From NCBI RefSeq assembly GCF_016901855.1, contig NZ_JACJKY010000012.1:1-64000 (forward strand): a stretch of DNA of 64,000 nucleotides, given 5' to 3'. Each line of letters starts with the position of its first letter. Within the stretch, counting starts at the first letter, position 1. Positions 16,708 to 23,866 of this stretch are shown here, in pieces. The notes beneath the pieces were generated by a model. The model saw only the letters and a program-made list of their open reading frames with translations, was not told the DNA's origin and did not search any database. This stretch comes from Merdimmobilis hominis. GTDB lineage: Bacteria; Bacillota; Clostridia; Oscillospirales; Ruminococcaceae. The position numbers were made by a program, and so were the translations under genes.

Positions 16708-17097
16708 ATGAAAATTTTACTGCAGATCGGTATTGTATTTCTCGTTTGTTTGGTTGGCGAATGGATTTCAGCAGTGCTGCCGTTTGCATTTCCGGGCAGT
16801 GTGATCGCGATGATTCTGCTGTTTTTATTGCTGCTGTGCAAAGTGCTCAAGGTGGAACATATCGAGCAGAAAGCGTCATTTGTGCTCAATAATATGGCGT
16901 TTTTCTTCATTCCCGCAGGTGTCGGCATGATGGAGTATTTTGATGTGCTTGGCACATACCTTGTGCCGTTTTTGGTGATCTGCACAGTATCTACTGTTCT
17001 CACATTTGCAGTGACCGCATGGACAGTGACCGGTGTGATGCGGCTTCAGACATGGATTTTGTCAAGAAAGGAGAAACAAAATGGAAAATTGGATTGA
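16708..17097 (+). CDS. lrgA: CidA/LrgA family holin-like protein
   Basis: A 129-residue membrane protein with four predicted helices (about 4-22, 29-48, 61-82 and 90-113) and the family's LPFAFPGSVIAM loop and FFFIPAGVGMM segment. LrgA/CidA proteins act with LrgB/CidB as holin/antiholin-like or small-metabolite transport pairs that affect murein hydrolase activity. GGAGG precedes the ATG, and the gene overlaps lrgB by 17 bases. CidA and LrgA cannot be told apart by sequence alone here. Confidence 0.9.
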   Translation: MKILLQIGIVFLVCLVGEWISAVLPFAFPGSVIAMILLFLLLLCKVLKVEHIEQKASFVLNNMAFFFIPAGVGMMEYFDVLGTYLVPFLVICTVSTVLTFAVTAWTVTGVMRLQTWILSRKEKQNGKLD

Positions 17098-17773
17098 TAT
17101 ACTCACAAAAACGCCGCTGTTTGGTATCACACTGACCATTTTTGTATACGCTTTTTTTGTATGGCTGCAAAAAAAGCTTCGTTCTCCGCTTCTAAATCCA
17201 TTGATGTGGACAGTTGCAGCAGTCATTTCCATTTTGCTTTTGTGCCGGGTTCCGCTTGAGAATTATGAGCTTGGCGGCGATATCATCGGCATGTTTTTAT
17301 CGCCGGCAACGGCAGTGCTTGCTGTTTCTATTTATAATCAGCTTGCCACGCTGAAAAAGAATTTGATTCCCGTTGTTGCAGGATGTCTTGCCGGCGCAGT
17401 CACGTCGATCGGAAGCGTGATTGTGATGTCAAAGCTGTTTGGTCTTGATAAAGCGATGCAAAATGCACTCACACCAAAATCTGTTACAACGCCCATTGCA
17501 ATGGCGGTATCCGAGCAGTTGGGCGGCATTGTGCCGATTACGGTTGCCGCGGTTGTCGTAACCGGTATTATCGGATGCGTGGCGGCGCCGCTGATGATCC
17601 GTGTATTTTTTGTCAAAGAACCGGTTGCCGCAGGTGTTGCGATTGGTGCATGCAGCCATGCGCTTGGAACCACAAAAGCAATCGAATTGTCGGAAACACA
17701 TGGTGCAATGAGCGGCATCGCAATCGGTCTTTCCGGAATCATTACAGTGCTGATTTGCTTGTTTTTGCAGTGA
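17081..17773 (+). CDS. lrgB: CidB/LrgB family membrane protein
   Basis: A 230-residue, mostly hydrophobic protein, the usual partner of LrgA. Family landmarks are LNPLMWT near the N-terminus, the LSPATAVLAVSIY segment, ALTPKSVTTPIAM and SHALGTTKAIEL near the C-terminus. The size is normal. It lies in the same transcript as lrgA with overlapping frames. No LytS/LytR two-component genes, the usual regulators, are in the window. Confidence 0.9.
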   Translation: MENWIDILTKTPLFGITLTIFVYAFFVWLQKKLRSPLLNPLMWTVAAVISILLLCRVPLENYELGGDIIGMFLSPATAVLAVSIYNQLATLKKNLIPVVAGCLAGAVTSIGSVIVMSKLFGLDKAMQNALTPKSVTTPIAMAVSEQLGGIVPITVAAVVVTGIIGCVAAPLMIRVFFVKEPVAAGVAIGACSHALGTTKAIELSETHGAMSGIAIGLSGIITVLICLFLQ

Positions 17774-17842
17774 AAACAGAAAAGGATACAACAAAAAATA
17801 TTTTTTGTGCTGTTTATTATAGAGAAAATTCTTTTATTTGGA

Positions 17843-17871
17843 TTGCAAAAAATGGAGAAGCGTGATAAAAT
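17843..17871 (+). promoter_or_regulatory. Promoter of the SipW-type secretion locus
   Basis: TTGCAA (17843-17848), 17-base spacer, TAAAAT (17866-17871). A leader of about 100 bases follows, with a small hairpin (arms ACAATCAT and ATGGTTGT around 17907-17925) of unknown meaning. Confidence 0.6.
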
Positions 17872-17981
17872 AAAAGCAGTTGAACTTTCTTCAGCGATGT
17901 GTGAACAATCATAGAATGGTTGTACGGGGAGATGAACAAAAATATGCAGTGTTATATACAAAAAGGAGGGTTTATTTCGAC

Positions 17982-18866
17982 ATGAAAGAAATGCAAAATC
18001 AAGTAACTGTGTCGCAAAACAAAAACAGCAAATCATGGCTTCGTATCGTGATCATTGTTTTGGCAGTTTTGTTGGTGTTTAGTGCAGGTGCTTTGGCAGC
18101 GCGGTGCATCTATTTAAATACACTGAGTGCAAAACAGTCGACAGCTACTGTTGAAAATAATTTGATTGGAAATCCGGTAAAGGCATCGGCAGATACCTCT
18201 GGTCTGAAAGTGAAAACAGTTTCAGTTTCAGATACATCACTTTCTCTGTCTGCGGCAGATTTGATGAGTGAAAAAACTGCTGTGAGAACAACGGCTTCTG
18301 GAAATACACAAACTGTGGCACAAAAAACAGAAGTTTTGAAACTGTATCAGGGAAGTCCGAGTGTTAATCAAAAATTTGAAGTGAAAAATATGCTCCCCGG
18401 CGACACCATTACAAAATATTTTTCTGTACAGGCAAGCCATAATCAGGACATCACACTGTTTTTTAACACTGAAATTACCTCTGAAAAACAAAATCTCGGT
18501 GATGTGCTGCATGTAGTGGTGGAGCATGTGGAAACAGGCAAAATTTTGTGTGATGCGCCGTTTTCGGAGATCGACGGACAGGATTTTGCAGAGGTTTTAA
18601 AAGCAAATGCACAGAATCAAACAGTTGCAACGTATAAAATTGATGTGAGTGTAAGTACTTCGATCGGAAATGAATATCAGGGTGCAGGTTTAACCGCTGA
18701 CTTTAACTGGTATGTTGAAGATGAAGGTGGCTTGACACCGCCGGATACAGGTGATGATCCGACGCTGATTGTGGTATCGGTTGTATTCCTGCTTGCAGCT
18801 GTTGGTTTGCTTGTGATGCTGCTGATCAAGCGCAAAAAAGGAGGAAACAAGCATGACGAAGTTTAA
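17982..18866 (+). CDS. Exported wall- or membrane-anchored protein of the SipW locus
   Basis: A 294-residue protein I cannot assign to a named family. Visible parts: a basic N-terminus, a hydrophobic segment at about 19-40 ending in Ala-rich GALAAR, a Ser/Thr/Val-rich middle, a beta-rich domain (about 125-255) with MLPGDTITKYFSV, and a C-terminal LTPPDTGDDP motif followed by a hydrophobic helix and KRKKGG. That end looks like a divergent LPxTG sorting signal, but no sortase lies nearby. MLPGDTITKYF resembles the region after the mature start of camelysin/TasA-type proteins. The frame is open further upstream; the ATG at 17982 is chosen for its AAGGAGGG site. It overlaps the next gene by 14 bases. 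Confidence 0.7.
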   Translation: MKEMQNQVTVSQNKNSKSWLRIVIIVLAVLLVFSAGALAARCIYLNTLSAKQSTATVENNLIGNPVKASADTSGLKVKTVSVSDTSLSLSAADLMSEKTAVRTTASGNTQTVAQKTEVLKLYQGSPSVNQKFEVKNMLPGDTITKYFSVQASHNQDITLFFNTEITSEKQNLGDVLHVVVEHVETGKILCDAPFSEIDGQDFAEVLKANAQNQTVATYKIDVSVSTSIGNEYQGAGLTADFNWYVEDEGGLTPPDTGDDPTLIVVSVVFLLAAVGLLVMLLIKRKKGGNKHDEV

Positions 18867-19407
18867 TCCCAATCAAACAAAAAAGAGAGTATACGGCAGC
18901 GTTTCTGCAATTCTCGTTCTTTTTTCCATGCTTGCGCTCACAACATATGCGTTGATTCACTCTATGGTGTCAGTGGATGAAAACCAATTTGAAATGGGAA
19001 CCGTGAAAATTGAACTCAATGACGGCAAAACGATTTTCGATGGTTCTGATATGAATATTGAACCGGGATATTCCGTGAAAAAGGATTTTACAATCGAGAA
19101 TCTTGGTACAGTTGATGTATATTATCGTCTGTATCTTGAAAACATCACCGGTGCATTATATTCTGTTTTAACATTTGAGATTTATGACGGTGATGAACTG
19201 CTGTTCAGCGGTAGAGCACAGGATCTTAATAAAGAAAATCCTTGTGTCGGCAATGTGCCGCTTGCAGCAGATGAAACACGTACACTGACTGCGGTAGTCA
19301 AAATGGATGAGAATGCCGGAAATGATTATCGAAACGGCGGTATCACATTTGATATGACAGCTGAAGCAGTTCAGGCACGTAATAATCCGGATAAATTATT
19401 TGAGTGA
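18853..19407 (+). CDS. TasA/camelysin-like secreted protein
   Basis: A 184-residue protein with a signal sequence (basic KKRVYGS, hydrophobic stretch about 15-32, then LTTYALIHSMVSVDENQFEMGTV split here as a likely SipW cleavage region) and an Ig-like beta domain with EPGYSVKKDFTIENLGTVDVYYR. Substrates of SipW such as TasA and camelysin share this design: a short leader, a mature N-terminus about FxxG, and a domain where the text PG-x5-KxFxIxNxG recurs. Those proteins build biofilm fibres or act as surface factors. AAAGGAGG precedes the ATG. The assignment rests on motif pattern and on the signal peptidase next door. Confidence 0.7.
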   Translation: MTKFNPNQTKKRVYGSVSAILVLFSMLALTTYALIHSMVSVDENQFEMGTVKIELNDGKTIFDGSDMNIEPGYSVKKDFTIENLGTVDVYYRLYLENITGALYSVLTFEIYDGDELLFSGRAQDLNKENPCVGNVPLAADETRTLTAVVKMDENAGNDYRNGGITFDMTAEAVQARNNPDKLFE

Positions 19408-19550
19408 TGCTTTTCATTTGATATCGAATGGGTATATGGTGCTGTTTGTGCATCGGTATCATAGCAAGCGATTCCTTATATTGTGAAAAACAGATTCGAT
19501 TGAATCATTTTGTACAATCCCTGCTCTCGATTTTCAACACCGGGAGCGGA

Positions 19551-19586
19551 GATCAAAGGGCATGGATGATTTCGTGCCTTTTGATC
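19551..19586 (+). promoter_or_regulatory. Hairpin upstream of and overlapping the alternative sipW start
   Basis: The arms GATCAAAGGGCA (19551-19562) and its near-complement GTGCCTTTTGATC (19574-19586) can pair in the RNA. The hairpin hides the upstream ATG (19562) and leaves the GGAGAGG-GTG start downstream exposed. The rest of the 210-base gap contains an imperfect palindrome (19415-19430) and no gene. Confidence 0.4.
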
Positions 19587-19618
19587 CCCGAATAGGCAAA
19601 AAAGGAGAGGATACATGC

Positions 19619-20326
19619 GTGAAGAAAACGTTGAGCATAGTGGGAAAAGTTGTAACCATCATAATATTGTTATTTGCGGTTTTTGTAATGATATTCACAG
19701 TAATCTCGGTGAATACGGTTGGAAAAGATGCTGATTTTTTAGGATATAAACCATATATCGTATTATCCGATTCGATGAATGGCACTTTTTCTGTTGGTGA
19801 TTTGTCAGTCAGCAAAAAGGTTGATCCGCAGACGCTGGAGGTTGGCGACATCATTACATTTGAATCGATTGACCCCGCCAATTACGGTTCAGTGGTCACA
19901 CATAAAATCCGAGAAATTACAACCTATGAAGGCGAACCGGCATTTGTGACGTATGGTACAGCAACCGGCGTAGATGACAGCTATCCGGTGCCGTTTGAAA
20001 ATGTAATCGGAAAGTATCAGTTCTGTCTGCCGAAAATGGGTTATTTCTTTGAGTTTTTGAAATCTCCTGCGGGATATATTACAGTTATTTTGATTCCGTT
20101 CCTGGTTTTGATTTTGCTGCAGGCAGTCAATTTCTTCCGGCTGGTGCGCCAATATAAAAAGGAACAGCAGCAAGAGCTGAACGAACAGAAAGCGAAGCTT
20201 GAAAAAGAACGGATTGAAGCACAGAAAATGCGTGCTGAACTGGAACGATTGAGAGCACAAATGAAAAATACCGAAACGGATGATTCGGCTTTCATAATGT
20301 CTGATGATTTTGGAGGTGAACAGTAA
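19619..20326 (+). CDS. sipW: SipW-type signal peptidase I
   Basis: A membrane peptidase of the ER/SipW class, which uses a Ser-His rather than Ser-Lys pair. Seen: an N-terminal helix (KKTLSIVGKVVTIIILLFAV region), the Ser motif VLSDSMNGTF, the box D-like VGDIITF, the catalytic His in VVTHKIREI, a second helix near the C-terminus (ITVILIPFLVLILLQAV), and then an unusual 70-residue Lys/Glu/Gln-rich coiled-coil tail. The GTG at 19619 has GGAGAGG eight bases upstream; an in-frame ATG at 19562 would add 19 residues but lacks a good site. It presumably processes the TasA-like neighbours. The charged tail is longer than in Bacillus SipW. Confidence 0.85.
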   Translation: MKKTLSIVGKVVTIIILLFAVFVMIFTVISVNTVGKDADFLGYKPYIVLSDSMNGTFSVGDLSVSKKVDPQTLEVGDIITFESIDPANYGSVVTHKIREITTYEGEPAFVTYGTATGVDDSYPVPFENVIGKYQFCLPKMGYFFEFLKSPAGYITVILIPFLVLILLQAVNFFRLVRQYKKEQQQELNEQKAKLEKERIEAQKMRAELERLRAQMKNTETDDSAFIMSDDFGGEQ

Positions 20327-21012
20327 TGTTGGTGAAAGGAAAAAAACGTTCGGCAAAAAAGGCACCTGGCATATCGCGGAAGGTGATGGTGATTCTCACA
20401 GCATTGGTGATTGGTGTTGTGTGCTATTCTGTCACTGTATATGCATGGTTCCAGGCGAACATCGCAAACTCAGGAAACGTTATTACCGCTGCAACATTCG
20501 GACTGAATGTGGCGATTGAAGATGAAACATCTGCTGGTGATGGTGTGTATTCATTAGATGCCAATAAAAAATATACCATTACCTTGACACGTACCGGCGA
20601 GGCAGATGGATACTGTGTGATTGAAGGAAACAACGACACATGGTATACAGCAGTGATTGAGACCGATGCTCCATTTACGTTCACATTTATTCCGGAAGCA
20701 GCTGGAGACTATTCGTTTACAGCATCATGGGGTACACCGCCGGAAGATGCCGATTTAATTAAGGATGGTTCTACTGTTGGGAAACTTGTGACAGATAAAC
20801 CGTCCGGAACACTTACAAAACCGCAAGGCAGTGCAAGTTCCGAGAAACCTAATACCAATGCAAGTACAGCAGAGTCGTCGGAAGAGAACGTGTCTTCTGA
20901 GAGCAGCGTTTCTTCCTCGGAGAAGACGGAAAGCGCTGTGAGCGAAGAGGTTCAAACCAGTGAAGAAACGATGGTTTCTACGGGACAAGAAAGCAGTAAT
21001 GAAGCTGAATAA
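20326..21012 (+). CDS. SipW-dependent-type secreted protein with Ser/Glu-rich tail
   Basis: A 228-residue protein. A basic N-terminus and hydrophobic segment (about 18-38) lead into VTVYAWFQANIANSGNVITAA, split as the typical leader-to-mature border of SipW substrates (Y-A-W-F). A beta domain of about 100 residues follows (TITLTRTGEADGYCVIEG). The last 70 residues are low-complexity Ser/Glu/Thr, likely surface-exposed and flexible. The ATG overlaps the sipW stop (TAATG) with GGAGGTG ten bases upstream, so it is translated with sipW. It is probably an accessory fibre or surface protein; the exact family is not recognised. Confidence 0.65.
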   Translation: MLVKGKKRSAKKAPGISRKVMVILTALVIGVVCYSVTVYAWFQANIANSGNVITAATFGLNVAIEDETSAGDGVYSLDANKKYTITLTRTGEADGYCVIEGNNDTWYTAVIETDAPFTFTFIPEAAGDYSFTASWGTPPEDADLIKDGSTVGKLVTDKPSGTLTKPQGSASSEKPNTNASTAESSEENVSSESSVSSSEKTESAVSEEVQTSEETMVSTGQESSNEAE

Positions 21013-21030
21013 TTGGTAAAGTTAGCGATT

Positions 21031-21065
21031 GAAAAATCCTCGCATCGGCGGGGATTTTTCTTTTA
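21031..21065 (+). terminator. Terminator of the SipW locus
   Basis: Arms 21031-21043 and 21048-21060 (one G-U pair), four-base loop, T-rich tail. Confidence 0.85.
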
Positions 21066-21080
21066 TCATGCAAATATATA

Positions 21081-21130
21081 TTGACAATCATCTATGTTTT
21101 TGATATACTACGAATAGATAATCATCAATG
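21081..21130 (+). promoter_or_regulatory. ars promoter with paired AATCATC-W-ATG repeats
   Basis: TTGACA (21081-21086), 17-base spacer, TATACT (21104-21109). The near-identical direct repeats AATCATCTATG (21086-21096) and AATCATCAATG (21120-21130) flank the -10 box, 34 bases apart. ArsR proteins bind AATCA-type half-sites near such promoters, so this is the likely operator. Confidence 0.75.
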
Positions 21131-21142
21131 TGAGGTGTGCGA

Positions 21143-21457
21143 ATGGAAATCGATGCAAAGAAAACAGCGACAATCTTCAAAGCCTTTTGCGATGAAAATC
21201 GCATCAGAATATTGATGCTGTTATCAACCGGCGAAAAGTGTGCCTGCAAGCTTTTGGAGACGCTTCAAATTACACAGCCGACACTGTCGCATCATATGAA
21301 GATTTTGTGCGATTCCGGCATTGTTGTCGGCAGAAAAGACGGCAAATGGATGCACTATTCCATATCCGAAGAAGGCACAGCATATGCCAAAGCTTGCTTT
21401 TCTGCTGTTACAAACTGTCATCAGACGGACGAAGAATCACAGTGCTGCATAAAATAA
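21143..21457 (+). CDS. arsR: ArsR-family arsenite-responsive repressor
   Basis: A 104-residue winged-helix repressor that leaves DNA when it binds As(III)/Sb(III). The DNA-binding part is visible as LQITQPTLSHHMKILCDSGIV and RKDGKWMHYSIS. The Cys pair in GEKCACKLLE sits in the alpha-3 helix, the classical metal site, and three further Cys occur near the C-terminus (CHQ, QCCIK). GAGGTG precedes the ATG at 21143. First gene of the arsenic cluster; a terminator-like hairpin separates it from the permease gene. Confidence 0.9.
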   Translation: MEIDAKKTATIFKAFCDENRIRILMLLSTGEKCACKLLETLQITQPTLSHHMKILCDSGIVVGRKDGKWMHYSISEEGTAYAKACFSAVTNCHQTDEESQCCIK

Positions 21458-21460
21458 AAG

Positions 21461-21485
21461 TGATTGTTTCGACAATCATTTTTTT
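21461..21485 (+). terminator. UUCG-capped terminator between arsR and the permease
   Basis: Perfect seven-base arms TGATTGT (21461-21467) and ACAATCA (21472-21478) around a TTCG tetraloop, followed by seven T. It would end or attenuate the arsR transcript. Just after it an AT-rich stretch holds the palindrome ATATCGATAT (21495-21504). Confidence 0.8.
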
Positions 21486-21539
21486 ATCAAAATAATATCG
21501 ATATATTTAAATATAACGATATAAAGAAAGGGCGATGGT

Positions 21540-22553
21540 ATGGAGCACATTAAGACAATTTGGGATTTTTTCCAGAATGAAGTACTCAGTATGGCTTGGT
21601 TGAATCGATGGATTGGCAGTGTGCTCGACGGATTTGGCGTCGATATTTCAAGTCGCATTGGCGGAAGCATTCAGTTTTTCTTGTATGATGTCATCAAGAT
21701 TATGGTGCTGCTTGCGAGCTTGATTTTTATCATCTCGTATATTCAGAGTTATTTTCCGCCTGAGCGCACAAAGAAGATTTTGGGCAGATTTCATGGAATC
21801 GGTGCGAATATCATTGCGGCGCTGCTTGGAACGGTGACACCGTTTTGTTCCTGTTCTTCTATTCCGCTGTTTATCGGGTTTACCAGTGCGGGACTGCCGC
21901 TTGGTGTGACGTTTTCTTTTTTGATTTCTTCACCCATGGTAGATCTCGGTTCGCTTGTGCTGTTGATGAGTATTTTTGGTTGGAAAGTTGCGGTTGTTTA
22001 TGTGATTGTCGGGCTTATCATTGCTGTTTTGGGCGGTACATTGATTGAAAAGCTTCATCTTGAACATCAGATTGAGGATTATATCAAAAATGGCCGTGCG
22101 ATTGATTTGCCGCAGGAACAGCTGCAGGTAAAAGACAGACTCAAATATGCAGCACAGCAGGTGTGGGCAACTGCAAAGAAAGTTGCGCCATACGTTTTGA
22201 TTGGTGTGATGATTGGTGCAGTAATTCACAACTGGATTCCGCAGGATTTTGTGGTAAGCGTATTAGGAAACGAAAATCCGTTTGGTGTTGTTTTGGCAAC
22301 GGTTTGCGGTGTTCCGATGTATGCGGACATTTTCGGAACGATTCCGATTGCGGAGGCGTTGCTTGCAAAAGGTGCGATGCTTGGCGTGGTGCTTTCATTT
22401 ATGATGGCAGTCACAACACTGTCGCTCCCATCGATGATTATGCTTCATAAGGCTGTAAAGCCAAAATTGCTTTTGATATTCATCGCCATTTGTACCATTG
22501 GAATTATCATAGTGGGCTATTTGTTTAACGTGTTTCAGTCAGTGTTGCTGTAA
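21540..22553 (+). CDS. ArsP/DUF318-family permease, probable arsenic efflux
   Basis: A 337-residue membrane protein with about eight helices and the family's two signature loops: TPFCSCSSIPLFIGF in the first half and CGVPMYADIFGTIPIAEALL in the second. Related permeases export methylated or trivalent organic arsenicals, and in other clusters inorganic arsenite. The CSC pair suits thiol-reactive metalloids. Position between arsR and arsC supports arsenic transport. The ribosome site is modest (GAAAGGGCGATGGT). Confidence 0.85.
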   Translation: MEHIKTIWDFFQNEVLSMAWLNRWIGSVLDGFGVDISSRIGGSIQFFLYDVIKIMVLLASLIFIISYIQSYFPPERTKKILGRFHGIGANIIAALLGTVTPFCSCSSIPLFIGFTSAGLPLGVTFSFLISSPMVDLGSLVLLMSIFGWKVAVVYVIVGLIIAVLGGTLIEKLHLEHQIEDYIKNGRAIDLPQEQLQVKDRLKYAAQQVWATAKKVAPYVLIGVMIGAVIHNWIPQDFVVSVLGNENPFGVVLATVCGVPMYADIFGTIPIAEALLAKGAMLGVVLSFMMAVTTLSLPSMIMLHKAVKPKLLLIFIAICTIGIIIVGYLFNVFQSVLL

Positions 22554-22567
22554 AGGGAGGCAGAGCA

Positions 22568-22810
22568 ATGGAAAAATGGTATCCCGTTATTGATATTTTA
22601 TCTTGTATGGAATGCGGCGGCTGCATTACAGTGTGCACACACGGTGTATATGCAGAAGAATCTGATTTGACTCCCGTGGTGATGCATCCGGATGCGTGCG
22701 TGAACCATTGCTATGAATGCGGTGATGCATGTCCAATCGGCGCGATTGCATATATCGGTGAAGATACCGGATGGATTCCCGCCGCAAAAAGAAATATGCC
22801 GACAGAATAG
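22568..22810 (+). CDS. Small 4Fe-4S ferredoxin-like protein of the arsenic cluster
   Basis: An 80-residue protein with two cysteine clusters, CMECGGCITVC (residues 13-23) and CVNHCYECGDACP (44-56), enough for one or two [4Fe-4S] clusters. It follows the permease by 14 bases with GGGAGG at its start. Similar small ferredoxins accompany ArsP-type permeases in clostridia; a role in supplying electrons for arsenate or arsenical reduction is plausible but unproven. Confidence 0.8.
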   Translation: MEKWYPVIDILSCMECGGCITVCTHGVYAEESDLTPVVMHPDACVNHCYECGDACPIGAIAYIGEDTGWIPAAKRNMPTE

Positions 22811-22878
22811 CCGCCTGCATGTGCATGTGGCTGCGCATGCGGTCGGTTATCATAAAACAATTTTAGGAGGAATTTTTG

Positions 22879-23253
22879 ATGGCTTTGTTTGGATTTTTGA
22901 AGAAGGAAGAGAAAAAAACATGCGGATGTGCGTGCGGCGGAAACTGCGCACCATCTGCACAAACGGAGAAGACTGCACAGCCGTGCTGCTGCGCATCGTC
23001 GGAGGATTCGATGAAGATTAAAGTGCTGGGCAGCGGATGCAAAAACTGTCATACGCTTTTTGAGAACACAAAGCAGGCAGTAGCTGACAAGGAAATTGCA
23101 GCAGAAGTCGCATATATCACAGATATGAAAGAAATCATGCTGTACGGCGTTATGCAGATGCCGGCGCTCGTGGTGAATGAAACGGTTGTTTCGATGGGAA
23201 AAGTGCTTTCTGCCGCAGATATTGCGCAGCTGCTTGAGCGTTACAGCAAATAA
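22879..23253 (+). CDS. Thioredoxin-like redox protein with Cys-rich N-terminus
   Basis: A 124-residue protein. The C-terminal domain (about 46-124) is a small thioredoxin fold with the active site GCKNC (Cys54, Cys57), MPALVVNE (cis-Pro loop) and a GKVLSAADI end, as in the small redox-active disulfide protein 2 family. Ahead of it is a 45-residue segment with seven cysteines (15, 17, 19, 23, 37, 38, 39), a possible metal or metalloid trap. TAGGAGG lies eight bases before the ATG. Placed next to arsC, it could recycle the reductase. Confidence 0.85.
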   Translation: MALFGFLKKEEKKTCGCACGGNCAPSAQTEKTAQPCCCASSEDSMKIKVLGSGCKNCHTLFENTKQAVADKEIAAEVAYITDMKEIMLYGVMQMPALVVNETVVSMGKVLSAADIAQLLERYSK

Positions 23254-23284
23254 GACAAAAACCGTTCAAATGAGGTGTTTGGCA

Positions 23285-23749
23285 ATGATAACAGAAGAGA
23301 CGATCGAAAAAACAACAGAAGAATCCATTCGCAGCAAGATTGGTTTGACGAGCGATCAAAAACCGAAAGTCGCTTTTTTGTGTGTTCATAATTCCTGCCG
23401 CAGTCAGATGGCGGAAGCGCTTGGCAAGCATTTTGCAAGCGATGTATTTGAAAGCTATTCTGCCGGTACGGAATTAAAAGATCACATCAATCCGGATGCA
23501 GTGCGTCTGATGAAAGCACAATACGGCATTGATATGGAGCAAACGCAGTACAATAAACTGCTGATCGATATTCCAACACCGGATATCGCCATTTTCATGG
23601 GATGCAATGTGAGCTGCCCGAATTTGAAAGCGGCATACAAAGAAAACTGGGGACTGGATGATCCGAGCGGTCAATCGGATGATGTGTTCAAAGAAATCAT
23701 TCTTCAGATTGAAAAGAATGTGCTTGCATTAAAACAAAAATTACAGTAA
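23285..23749 (+). CDS. arsC: Arsenate reductase, thioredoxin-coupled LMW-phosphatase type
   Basis: Reduces As(V) to As(III) for export. The 154-residue protein has the phosphatase P-loop FLCVHNSCRSQMAEA, with Cys33 as the nucleophile and Cys38 near Arg39; a second Cys pair, Cys107 and Cys111 (GCNVSC), fits the disulfide relay; DDPSG (125-129) holds the general acid. An extra N-terminal helix of about 25 residues precedes the fold. The ATG at 23285 follows GAGGTG. It ends the cluster arsR-permease-ferredoxin-thioredoxin-arsC before a strong terminator. Confidence 0.9.
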   Translation: MITEETIEKTTEESIRSKIGLTSDQKPKVAFLCVHNSCRSQMAEALGKHFASDVFESYSAGTELKDHINPDAVRLMKAQYGIDMEQTQYNKLLIDIPTPDIAIFMGCNVSCPNLKAAYKENWGLDDPSGQSDDVFKEIILQIEKNVLALKQKLQ

Positions 23750-23750
23750 T

Positions 23751-23788
23751 ACAATGCCGATCTTCGTATCGAAGATCGGCATTGTTTC
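23751..23788 (+). terminator. Terminator of the arsenic cluster
   Basis: Perfect 16-base arms (23751-23766 and 23770-23785), three-base loop, followed by TT. Confidence 0.85.
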
Positions 23789-23866
23789 GTCCCTGACAGC
23801 TGGCGCACATTATGTGATCTTCTGCATAGAATGAAACGGAATTTATCAATATAGGAGGAAGACACA

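Noticed and set aside
17791-17808. AT palindrome ACAAAAAATATTTTTTGT after lrgB as a terminator
   Set aside because: It has no GC stem and would be too weak on its own; it may only bend DNA. Not called as a feature.
19562-19618. ATG at 19562 as the sipW start
   Set aside because: It lacks a good ribosome site, lies in a hairpin, and would add 19 polar residues before the signal anchor; GTG at 19619 has GGAGAGG.
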